Positions 1 through 6,354 of a DNA stretch of 8,489 bases are shown here, piece after piece (the stretch's first letter is position 1; every line of letters starts with the position of its first letter). The DNA lies in contig DAOUAJ010000291.1 of the NCBI GenBank assembly GCA_034433615.1, positions 1 to 8,489 on the forward strand, written 5' to 3'. Under the pieces are notes generated by a model that was given only the letters and a program-made list of their open reading frames with translations, was not told the DNA's origin and ran no database searches. This stretch comes from DAOUAJ01 sp034433615. Lineage in GTDB: Bacteria; Chloroflexota; Anaerolineae; DUEN01. The translations under genes were made by a program, and so were the position numbers.

Positions 1-918
1 CAAGGCCTGGCCTTACAACCTGGAGACGACGTCATTGATGGTACCCTGGGCGGCGGAGGCCATGCTGCTGCCATGCTCCAGGCGATCGCTCCGGACGGGC
101 GACTGTTAGGTTTGGACGCTGACCCGGCCGCTGTTGCTCGTTGTCATCGCCGGATGGCCAATGAAGTCACAGCCGGACGAGCAATCCTGGTGCACGCTAA
201 CTTCGTCCATCTGCGCGAGATTGCCGAGGCTCACCGATTTAAAGCCGTCGCTGGCATTTTGCTGGACTTGGGGCTTTCCTCCTTTCAATTGGCCGAGCCA
301 GGACGAGGGTTCAGCTTTCAGGTGGCGGCCCCCCTCGACATGCGTTTTGATCCATCACAAGGCATCCCGGCCAGCGAGTTGGTTAACCAGTTGCCCGAAG
401 ACGTGCTGGCTGATTTGATTTATCGCTATGGTGAGGAGCGCCGCTCTCGCCGTATCGCCCGGGCGATTGTGCGGTCTCGTCCAATCCGGGATACCGTCCA
501 CCTGGCACAGGTGATCACTGCTGCCACGGGCGGTCGGCGAGAACACATCCATCCGGCGACACGCACTTTTTTAGCACTTCGAATCGCGGTCAACCAGGAA
601 TTGGATGTATTGGCATCTATTTTACCGCAGGCTGTCACCCTTTTGCAACCTGGGGGGAAACTGGCTGTCATTACCTTTCATTCGCTGGAGGATCGGATCG
701 TTAAACATTTCTTTCAACAAGAAGCGCGGGATTGTATCTGCCCTCCACAAGTACTGACGTGTGTTTGCGGACATCGGGCAACGTTACGGCTCATTACCCG
801 GCGGCCTCGCAGTCCCAGTGCCGAAGAGACCGCTCGCAATCCCAGAAGCCGTAGCGCCAGATTGCGCATCGCCGAACGGCTGCCGGGTGAGGGGGAGCCT
901 TCCACACTATCCCTTTGA
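1..918 (+). CDS. rsmH: RsmH (MraW), 16S rRNA m4C1402 methyltransferase, 5' end missing
   Basis: This enzyme methylates N4 of cytidine 1402 in 16S rRNA, using S-adenosylmethionine, in the ribosomal P-site region. The reading frame is open from base 1, so the true start lies upstream; 305 residues are visible. The family is usually about 310-315 long, so roughly 15-20 N-terminal residues are missing. The first Met in the window (base 73) is internal, because the AdoMet-binding motif DGTLGGGGHA lies before it at visible residues 13-22. Other family motifs in order are LLDLGLSSFQL (about 87-97), PLDMRFD (111-117), HPATRTF (184-190), GGKLAVITFHSLEDR (218-232), a CxC-x6-CxC cluster (245-256) and NPRSRSARLR (280-289). 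It stops at TGA 916-918. It is the usual upstream member of dcw clusters, normally preceded by mraZ, which would lie outside this window. Identification is secure. Confidence 0.97.
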   Translation, partial: QGLALQPGDDVIDGTLGGGGHAAAMLQAIAPDGRLLGLDADPAAVARCHRRMANEVTAGRAILVHANFVHLREIAEAHRFKAVAGILLDLGLSSFQLAEPGRGFSFQVAAPLDMRFDPSQGIPASELVNQLPEDVLADLIYRYGEERRSRRIARAIVRSRPIRDTVHLAQVITAATGGRREHIHPATRTFLALRIAVNQELDVLASILPQAVTLLQPGGKLAVITFHSLEDRIVKHFFQQEARDCICPPQVLTCVCGHRATLRLITRRPRSPSAEETARNPRSRSARLRIAERLPGEGEPSTLSL

Positions 919-1048
919 TGCCATCATGAGGGGACCAGCCCCATGGGCAGCCAGGCACTGGCGGACTCTGTGATCTGTGCAGTAAGAGCTTATAGTGCGC
1001 ACCTCAGTGCATTGATGATACACTAAAAATGATGCTCGGAGGAGAGAC
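919..1048 (+). other. rsmH-ftsL intergenic gap, no clear promoter
   Basis: This is the longest non-coding stretch in the window. It holds two small hairpin-capable elements: GGGG/CCCC around ACCAG at 930-942, and GCCAG/CTGGC around GCA at 950-962. An 8-base palindrome GTGCGCAC lies at 995-1002. Neither hairpin is followed by a T run, so they do not look like intrinsic terminators. TATAGT at 991-996 and TACACT at 1019-1024 resemble -10 boxes, but neither has a recognisable -35 box at 16-18 bases. A promoter for the ftsL-ftsI part is possible but not supported. Confidence 0.4.
1038..1044 (+). promoter_or_regulatory. Ribosome binding site for the ftsL-like gene
   Basis: GGAGGAG lies just before the ATG at 1049, with 6 bases between GGAGG and the start codon. 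This strong match fixes the start, and indicates that the gene is initiated independently of rsmH, which ends 130 bases upstream. Confidence 0.85.
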
Positions 1049-1522
1049 ATGTTACAGCGTCGCGCGTTGCACTCTCTCCCGGCTCTGACGTGGTGGCTTG
1101 GCATTCCTCGCCGTGCCATACCGGAAGAGCTTCATGGCTTTGTCCGTTTTTTGGTCTTCCTCATCGTACTATGTGCGGCGGTATACCTTTACGTCCAGAC
1201 GGCGAGCCATATCTCATCTGCCCGCTTGCGTATTACCGATCTCCAGGCCGAATACGCGCGCTTGCAACGAGAGAACGCCGAACTCGTCCGTCAGATGGCA
1301 ACTTACACGGACATTCGGCGCGTGGAGGCGCGCGCTCGTGGGCTGGGTTACCAACCGCCGGAAAGCCAGATGTTCGTGCGGGTCAAGATCACGGCGAAGG
1401 ATCCTTTAGCCAAGGGCTCGGCAGGTGCCGATGTCCCCTTGACTCGCCCCTGGTGGCAAGCGGTCCTGGACTGGGCGACCGCGAAACTCAATCCATCCGC
1501 ATATGCACAGGTAGAACACTAA
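1049..1522 (+). CDS. ftsL: FtsL/DivIC-like bitopic cell division protein
   Basis: This 157-residue protein has the topology of FtsL/DivIC septum proteins. A short cytoplasmic N-terminus (1-30, basic, with WWLGIPRR) precedes one membrane segment at about 31-50. A heptad-like coiled coil follows at about 55-85 (ITDLQAEYARLQRENAELV), then the short motif VEARARGLGYQPPE (92-105), which matches the end of the FtsL/DivIC domain. The last 45 or so residues are an extra external tail with Pro/Trp-rich TRPWWQAVLDWA. In known systems such proteins join FtsB/DivIC and FtsQ/DivIB and activate the FtsW-FtsI synthase. Family sequence conservation is poor, so the name rests on topology and on its place between rsmH and ftsI, the standard ftsL position. 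It could equally be labelled a septum formation initiator (DivIC) protein. Confidence 0.75.
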   Translation: MLQRRALHSLPALTWWLGIPRRAIPEELHGFVRFLVFLIVLCAAVYLYVQTASHISSARLRITDLQAEYARLQRENAELVRQMATYTDIRRVEARARGLGYQPPESQMFVRVKITAKDPLAKGSAGADVPLTRPWWQAVLDWATAKLNPSAYAQVEH

Positions 1523-1525
1523 GGA
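1521..1525 (+). promoter_or_regulatory. Ribosome binding site for ftsI, overlapping the ftsL stop
   Basis: AAGGA overlaps the last two bases of the upstream TAA stop (1520-1522) and lies 6 bases before the ATG at 1532. The arrangement supports this start and suggests translational coupling between ftsL and ftsI. Confidence 0.7.
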
Positions 1526-1531
1526 TTCCGC

Positions 1532-3238
1532 ATGGTTACTGAGGACTCACCTTCGTGCTCTCAACGGCGTATATTGGCGGTGGCGGCAGGCCTGACGGGC
1601 CTGCTTTTGGTGTTAATCCTGCAATTGGTGCGCTGGCATGTGCTGGAACACGATACAATCCCGGCCGCCTTGCCTCCCCGTATTAGCGAAAACCCACCCT
1701 ATCCGGCGCGCGGTAATATCCTGGACCGTCACGGGCAATTGATCGCCACCGATGTTTTCCGTTGGGATGTGGGTGTATCCCCTGGAGTGGTCAAGGATAA
1801 AGAACAACTGGCCCGCGACCTGGCCCCCCTGTTGGGCCAGTCAGTCGAAGACATTCAAAAGAAGCTTACGGTGGGGCCCGAAGTCCAGTACGTCCCATTG
1901 GCTGCTGACCTTGATCAAGCAGCGGGAGAGCAGATCGCCGCTTTGAAGCGATTTGGTGTACGTGCTGAGCCACATCCGCGACGGTATTACCCGCAAGGAG
2001 AGCTGGCGGCGCGGGTTTTGGGCTTTGTGAACCTAGAAGGCAAGGCCTTCTATGGTGTTGAAGCATTTTACCAGGAATTCCTCACAGGTGCCAGCACTTT
2101 GCGCAATGTGCAGACGAGCGACGAGCCGTTACCGGCAACCTTTGCCCCTTACATCCCCTCACCGATCGGGCGTGATTTGATTCTGACGCTGGATCTGGGT
2201 ATCCAGTATCTGGTGGAGGCTGAGTTAGAGCGTGCCCTGGAATACTATGGCGCCCAGGCTGGCACGGTCATCGTTCTGGACCCTAAGACGGGTGAGATTC
2301 TGGCGATGGCCAATGAACCTGGCTTCGACCCCAACCGTCTTTATGAGGATGAGCGGACACGGTGGGCAAACAACGCCATTAGCCTGCAATACGAGCCCGG
2401 ATCCGTGGTCAAAGTAATCACGCTGGCGGCTGGCCTCGACTCAGAAGCGATCACTTTGAATCAGATGTTCAAAGACCCCGGCGTTTTAGAGGTCGGGGGC
2501 CGCGAGATCCACAACTCCGACCGCCGCGCTCACGGGGACATCACATTGACGGATATCCTGGCCTATTCGTTAAACGTTGGCGCAGCACAAGTCAGCCTGG
2601 CGATGGGAACGGATACGTTTTACCGTTACTTATACCGGTTCGGCTTCGGACGAGTCACAGAGGTTGACCTGGCAGGAGAACTACCAGGCACTGTCAAAGA
2701 TCCCAACAGTGCTGAGTGGAGCGAATCCGACCTGGCGACCAACGCCTATGGTCAAGGTGTAGCCGTCACACCACTGCAACTGATCACGGCCATATCTTTT
2801 ATCGCCAACGATGGGGTGGCCATACGTCCCCACATCGTGCGTCAGATGGTTGACCACGGCCGGGTGATTCCGGTGCGTCCACGCTTCTATCAGCGAGCCA
2901 TCCGAGTCGAAACCGCACAACAAATGAAGAAGCTAATGGTGGATGCTACCGCGCGCGGCATTGACGCAGCCCTGGTCCCGGGGTATAAAGTGGCCGGCAA
3001 GACGGGCACCGCCCAGATCCCCACTTCCTCAGGCTACCGCGAAGACATCAGCATCGCTACCTATGTGGCTTTCCTGCCCGCGGATGACCCACGAGTCATC
3101 GTGCTCGTCAAGCTGGATCGTCCGACCCGTTCCGTATGGGCGAGCGAGGTCGCTGTGCCCGTATTCCAGCGCATTGCGAGCGAGCTGGTGCGCATGCTGG
3201 ATATCCCACCGGATGAAATCCGGCTGAGCAGAGAGTAG
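1532..3238 (+). CDS. ftsI: FtsI-type class B penicillin-binding protein (septal transpeptidase)
   Basis: This 568-residue protein is a membrane-anchored DD-transpeptidase that cross-links peptidoglycan at the division septum and is the target of beta-lactams. A single membrane anchor lies at about 13-33. The class B dimerisation-domain signature PARGNILDRHGQLIA follows at 58-72. The transpeptidase domain fills about 215-550 and carries all three active-site motifs: SVVK (catalytic Ser291, Lys294), SLN (346-348) and KTGT (490-493). YGQGVAVTPLQL (406-417) is another typical stretch. The chain ends soon after the domain, so there are no C-terminal PASTA repeats of the kind found in Firmicute PBP2x and SpoVD. 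The position directly after an ftsL gene and in the same cluster as ftsW favours FtsI over the elongation protein PBP2/MrdA. Confidence 0.95.
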   Translation: MVTEDSPSCSQRRILAVAAGLTGLLLVLILQLVRWHVLEHDTIPAALPPRISENPPYPARGNILDRHGQLIATDVFRWDVGVSPGVVKDKEQLARDLAPLLGQSVEDIQKKLTVGPEVQYVPLAADLDQAAGEQIAALKRFGVRAEPHPRRYYPQGELAARVLGFVNLEGKAFYGVEAFYQEFLTGASTLRNVQTSDEPLPATFAPYIPSPIGRDLILTLDLGIQYLVEAELERALEYYGAQAGTVIVLDPKTGEILAMANEPGFDPNRLYEDERTRWANNAISLQYEPGSVVKVITLAAGLDSEAITLNQMFKDPGVLEVGGREIHNSDRRAHGDITLTDILAYSLNVGAAQVSLAMGTDTFYRYLYRFGFGRVTEVDLAGELPGTVKDPNSAEWSESDLATNAYGQGVAVTPLQLITAISFIANDGVAIRPHIVRQMVDHGRVIPVRPRFYQRAIRVETAQQMKKLMVDATARGIDAALVPGYKVAGKTGTAQIPTSSGYREDISIATYVAFLPADDPRVIVLVKLDRPTRSVWASEVAVPVFQRIASELVRMLDIPPDEIRLSRE

Positions 3239-3239
3239 T

Positions 3240-4703
3240 GTGACACAACTAACCCTGGCCGATGTATGGTCGGCGCTTTGTGAGGGGCCAGCCCCTGATG
3301 AGATAGCACAGATAGTCATTTCCAGCGTCGTAGTTGACTCCCGCCTGGCTCAGGCAGGCAGCCTGTTCGTTGCCCTGCGTGGCGAGCGCGCGGACGGACA
3401 TGATTACGTGAACGATGCGCTGCAAGCTGGCGCTGTCGGTGCCATCGTTCAACGGGTGCCAAAAGGTGTAAGTGACCGTGTAGGCGTGGTGGATACGACG
3501 GCTGGCAGGTGGCAAGTGCTCCCCGCCGATTCGTCCTCGTCCGCCACGCTCTTTTTGGTGCCCGACAGCCTGGGAGGGCTGCAACGACTGGCGGCCGCCT
3601 GGCGCGCCCGCTTCTCGCCGCGCGTGATCGCCATTACCGGCAGTGTGGGTAAAACTTCGACTAAAGAAATGATCGCCTCTGTGCTAGAGCAGGGTTACCG
3701 CGTGTTGAAGAGCATTGGCAACTTAAACAATGAGATCGGCTTGCCCTTGACTTTGCTCTCTCTCCGCCCTCACCATGAGCGGGTCGTCCTGGAGATGGGC
3801 ATGTATGCCCTCGGCGAGATCACGCAACTGTGCCGGATCAGCCAACCGCACGTGGGGGTCGTGACCAATGTCGGCCCCAGTCATCTGGAGCGGCTGGGGA
3901 GCATTGAGCGCATCGCGCAGGCCAAGGCGGAGTTAGTGCAGGCGTTGCCCCCCGCGCCCGTCGGTGTCGCCGTGCTTAATGGCGATGATCCTCTCGTGCG
4001 CGCCATGGCGGCGCAAACGCGAGCGCGTCTCTTCTTCTATGGATTGACATCAAGTTGTGACCTGTGGGCAGATGAGATCGAAAGCGAGGGGTTGCAGGGC
4101 ATCCGCTTCTGCTTTCATCACGCCGGTGAGGCGCTCCATGTGAAAATCCCGCTGTTGGGACGGCACAGTGTGCATACCGCCCTGCGCGCCGCAGCCGTGG
4201 GGCTGATCGAGGGGATGGGTTGGGATCAGATCGTCGCCGGGCTGCGAAATGTGTCTGAGCAACTCAGGTTGGTGGTGGTACCTGGCATTCAGGATGCCAC
4301 GCTCATTGACGATACCTACAATGCCAGCCCAGCCTCAGTCATCGCCGCGCTGAACTTGCTGGCTGATCTGACCCCCGAAGGACACGGGCGGCGCATTGCC
4401 GTCCTGGGGGATATGCTGGAGCTGGGCAGCTACGAAGAGGAGGGACATACCATCGTCGGGCGGCGGGCTGCCGATGTGGTGCAGAAGCTGGTCACGGTGG
4501 GGCGACGCGCCCGGCTGATCGGCGAAGAAGCGATGGCATCTGGCCTCAACCCGGCGGACGTCACCATGGTGGAGGACAACCAGGCCGCGCTGGCAGCCCT
4601 GCGAGAACTGGTGGGCAGCGGGGACATCGTTCTGGTCAAGGGGTCACGTGCCCAGCAGATGGAGCAGATAGTCAATGCGCTCAGCCGGCGGAGTCACGGC
4701 TGA
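3240..4703 (+). CDS. murF: MurF, UDP-MurNAc-tripeptide--D-alanyl-D-alanine ligase
   Basis: MurF is the ATP-dependent cytoplasmic ligase that adds D-Ala-D-Ala to UDP-MurNAc-tripeptide, the last peptide step before MraY. The 487 residues show the three-domain Mur ligase plan. The N-terminal substrate domain includes SSVVVDSR (28-35) and LFVALRGERADGHDY (42-56). The ATPase domain carries P-loop TGSVGKTSTKE (133-143), NLNNEIGLPL (161-170), and AQAKAEL with the likely carbamylated Lys229. The C-terminal domain carries DDTYNASP (357-364), the MurF hallmark that separates it from MurE, and KGSR (467-470). The start is GTG, one base after the ftsI stop and with only a weak purine-rich sequence upstream, so coupled translation from ftsI is likely. 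A stretch of about 25 extra, Ser-rich residues lies near 77-103, between the N-terminal fold and VPDSLGGLQRLAAAWR. A murE gene would normally precede it. Confidence 0.96.
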   Translation: MTQLTLADVWSALCEGPAPDEIAQIVISSVVVDSRLAQAGSLFVALRGERADGHDYVNDALQAGAVGAIVQRVPKGVSDRVGVVDTTAGRWQVLPADSSSSATLFLVPDSLGGLQRLAAAWRARFSPRVIAITGSVGKTSTKEMIASVLEQGYRVLKSIGNLNNEIGLPLTLLSLRPHHERVVLEMGMYALGEITQLCRISQPHVGVVTNVGPSHLERLGSIERIAQAKAELVQALPPAPVGVAVLNGDDPLVRAMAAQTRARLFFYGLTSSCDLWADEIESEGLQGIRFCFHHAGEALHVKIPLLGRHSVHTALRAAAVGLIEGMGWDQIVAGLRNVSEQLRLVVVPGIQDATLIDDTYNASPASVIAALNLLADLTPEGHGRRIAVLGDMLELGSYEEEGHTIVGRRAADVVQKLVTVGRRARLIGEEAMASGLNPADVTMVEDNQAALAALRELVGSGDIVLVKGSRAQQMEQIVNALSRRSHG

Positions 4704-5707
4704 TGGCCTACTCATTGACCCTGGGAACCATCTCGTTTTTTCTGGCTGTGATCTGGGGGCGGCCGCTCATTAATCTGTTACGCCGTCACGGCATCGGCAA
4801 GCAGATTCGCATCGAAGAGCCGGGCAGCCATCAGGTCAAGACGGGCACACCGACGACAGGCGGGTTGATGGTCATCATCCCCGTGGTGTTGATCACCGGC
4901 GTGCTGAACGTGGCTAACCTACTGGGTTTCAACTACATCGGGCAATCCACTTTGCTACTCATGGGTTGCACGTTGATGTTTGGTCTGCTGGGCTTCATTG
5001 ACGATCTGGAGGGGGTGCGCGGTCGGCGGGCTAAGGGTGAAGGGTTGACGGCCCGTTCTAAGGCATGGTGGCAGTTTGTCTTTGCATGCATCATCGCCGG
5101 TGTGCTTTATTTTGGGCCACCGGAACTGGACTACGTGGGCATCCCAACCGTCCGTGAATTCGTCCACATCGGTCCGTGGATATTGCCCATTGCCGTTTTC
5201 GTCATCGTCGGCATGTCTAACGCGGTCAACTTCAGCGACGGGTTAGATGGGCTGGCGGGGAGCATGACCGCGATCGCCTTCGTGGCCTACGGCGTGATCG
5301 CGTACCTGCAAGGACAGGCATGGTTGGTAGCCTTCTCATTCACAGTCGTGGGGGCGCTGATGGCCTTTCTGTGGTACAACGCCCACCCGGCCGAGCTGTT
5401 CATGGGCGATACGGGCTCGCTGGCGCTAGGGGCTACACTGGCGGTAGTGGCCTTAATGACGGGACAGTGGCTTCTGCTGCCAGTGATCGCCTTCATCCCG
5501 GTCGCTGAGGTGCTATCTGTGATCCTGCAAGTGGCGTATTTTAAGTATACCAAGCGCCGCTATGGCCAGGGGTGCCGGCTGTTTAAGATGGCGCCGCTTC
5601 ATCACCATTTTGAGCTTCTGGGATGGTCCGAAACCCAGGTGGTGCAGCGTTTCTGGTTGATGTCTATCCTTTGCGCCATGCTAGGGATCGCTCTGGCGCT
5701 ATTGTGA
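4703..5707 (+). CDS. mraY: MraY, phospho-MurNAc-pentapeptide transferase (lipid I synthase)
   Basis: MraY is a polytopic inner-membrane enzyme that transfers phospho-MurNAc-pentapeptide from UDP to undecaprenyl phosphate, making lipid I. The 334 residues contain about ten hydrophobic segments and the family motifs: KTGTPTTGG (46-54), LGFIDDLEG with the Asp100-Asp101 pair (96-104), NAVNFSDGLDGLAG (173-186), ELFMGDTGSLALG with Asp236 (231-243) and APLHHHFELLGWSE with the triple His (297-310). The length is slightly below the roughly 360 of E. coli and close to the 320-330 of Gram-positive and Chloroflexota forms. The ATG shares one base with the murF stop (TGATG at 4701-4705), and GGCGGAG at 4687-4693 can serve as a ribosome binding site inside murF. 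The two genes are therefore tightly coupled. Identification is secure. Confidence 0.97.
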   Translation: MAYSLTLGTISFFLAVIWGRPLINLLRRHGIGKQIRIEEPGSHQVKTGTPTTGGLMVIIPVVLITGVLNVANLLGFNYIGQSTLLLMGCTLMFGLLGFIDDLEGVRGRRAKGEGLTARSKAWWQFVFACIIAGVLYFGPPELDYVGIPTVREFVHIGPWILPIAVFVIVGMSNAVNFSDGLDGLAGSMTAIAFVAYGVIAYLQGQAWLVAFSFTVVGALMAFLWYNAHPAELFMGDTGSLALGATLAVVALMTGQWLLLPVIAFIPVAEVLSVILQVAYFKYTKRRYGQGCRLFKMAPLHHHFELLGWSETQVVQRFWLMSILCAMLGIALALL

Positions 5708-5727
5708 TCGGATACCAGACGGTGAAT

Positions 5728-5745
5728 GGCAGACAAAAGTTTGCC
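5728..5745 (+). other. Small hairpin in the mraY-downstream gap
   Basis: GGCAGAC and GTTTGCC can pair as a 7-base stem (one G-U wobble in RNA) around an AAAA loop. It lies 20 bases after the mraY stop and ends 12 bases before the next Shine-Dalgarno. It is followed by CCCTCTTGC rather than a T run, so it is unlikely to be an intrinsic terminator. It could be an RNA stability or processing element, or chance. Confidence 0.3.
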
Positions 5746-5757
5746 CCTCTTGCATCC

Positions 5758-5767
5758 AGGAGGTGAT
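5758..5767 (+). promoter_or_regulatory. Exceptionally strong ribosome binding site before the inserted gene
   Basis: AGGAGGTGAT is a ten-base perfect complement of the conserved 16S rRNA 3' tail (ATCACCTCCT in DNA letters). It is followed by AATCT and the GTG start at 5773, with 9 bases between GGAGG and GTG. This decides the GTG start of the downstream gene and contrasts with the weaker sites before murF, mraY and murD. Confidence 0.9.
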
Positions 5768-5772
5768 AATCT

Positions 5773-6354
5773 GTGATAACAGCGAAACAAATTGCACCGC
5801 TCTACAAGCAGGCTGCTGACTATGAGGAGATCGAACGGCTGAAAGCAAAATTGGCTCAGTTGCGACGTGAACGCCAGCCGCTCTATTTGACTGCAACGGA
5901 ATTGGAGGAGATCCTGCAGTGGAAACTGGGGCAGCAAATCGGGCGTCAGCGGCGCATACGCGCGGCCAACACAGATGAAGTGATCCGCGCAGTCACAGGA
6001 CTGGCATTGACCATTCAGCACCCCGATAAGGAGTATGAACTGGAACTGCGGACGAATATTCTCTGTACATTGCGGGGGGTCAGTGTTCCAGTAGCATCAG
6101 CCATTCTCGCCCTAGTATTTCCAGAAGAGTACGCGGTCATTGATTTTCGAGTTTGGCGGCAACTTTTCGGCAAACAGAGAACGGTCTTCTCGATAGCAGC
6201 TTACAAACAATACAACCGCAGAATTCGCTCTCTGGCGAAGGAATTGGGCTGGTCCATGCAAGAAGTTGACCATGCCATCTGGGAATACGACAGACGCAAT
6301 CGCAATATGATGACAAAGTGGATGGGAAGGTGGGCGTCTGTCAGCAGGCGATGA
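5773..6354 (+). CDS. Uncharacterised basic protein, possible HhH-GPD (DNA glycosylase-like) fold
   Basis: I do not recognise a named gene. The 193 residues are soluble, helical and rich in Arg/Lys. A charged N-terminal helix (about 15-35) leads into LYLTATELEEILQWK (37-51) and NTDEVIRAVTGLAL (66-79). The stretch LRGVSVPVASAIL (100-112) followed by VIDFRVWR (122-129) resembles the helix-hairpin-helix and following Asp of the HhH-GPD superfamily (compare LPGVGRKTA and VDTHIFR of endonuclease III). Asp124 would match the catalytic Asp. There is no Lys at the bifunctional-lyase position, and with only Cys98 there is no 4Fe-4S cluster. The tail LAKELGWSMQEVDHAIWEYD (154-173) looks like a conserved helical end. 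The GTG start is fixed by the site at 5758-5767. A hand count over 5821-6300 gives about 52% GC, lower than its neighbours. It sits between mraY and murD, where no gene is expected, and its stop abuts murD. The glycosylase-like fold is an inference; the activity is unknown. Confidence 0.85.
   Translation: MITAKQIAPLYKQAADYEEIERLKAKLAQLRRERQPLYLTATELEEILQWKLGQQIGRQRRIRAANTDEVIRAVTGLALTIQHPDKEYELELRTNILCTLRGVSVPVASAILALVFPEEYAVIDFRVWRQLFGKQRTVFSIAAYKQYNRRIRSLAKELGWSMQEVDHAIWEYDRRNRNMMTKWMGRWASVSRR

Noticed and set aside
761..973. Plus-strand frame overlapping the end of rsmH and running into the gap
   Set aside because: It is out of frame with the conserved NPRSRSARLR end of RsmH and has no ribosome binding site or domain.
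1090..1542. 150-codon alternative plus-strand frame over the ftsL-like gene
   Set aside because: The frame of 1049-1522 has the strong ribosome binding site, a membrane segment and a coiled coil. The alternative gives a Pro/Arg-rich shadow with none of these.
2681..2923. Minus-strand ORF whose translation contains HPIVGDKRYG, resembling the tail of RluA-type pseudouridine synthases
   Set aside because: It lies entirely antisense inside the conserved transpeptidase domain of ftsI, lacks the catalytic part of the family, and has no credible ribosome binding site. The match is most likely chance.
5640..5757. Possible promoter for the inserted gene (TTGATG at 5657-5662, TATTGT at 5700-5705)
   Set aside because: Neither element has a recognisable partner box at the right spacing, and both lie in mraY coding sequence.
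5602..6021. 139-codon minus-strand frame spanning the end of mraY and the start of the inserted gene
   Set aside because: It is antisense to two supported genes and across the ribosome binding site. The composition is Cys/Ser/Leu-rich and there is no family resemblance.
6289..6342. Perfect 9-base inverted repeat GACAGACGC (6289-6297) / GCGTCTGTC (6334-6342) near the end of the inserted gene
   Set aside because: The 36-base loop lies within coding sequence, and one or two such repeats are expected by chance in a window of this size. It has no matching copy at the other end of the inserted gene, so it does not mark a mobile element boundary.
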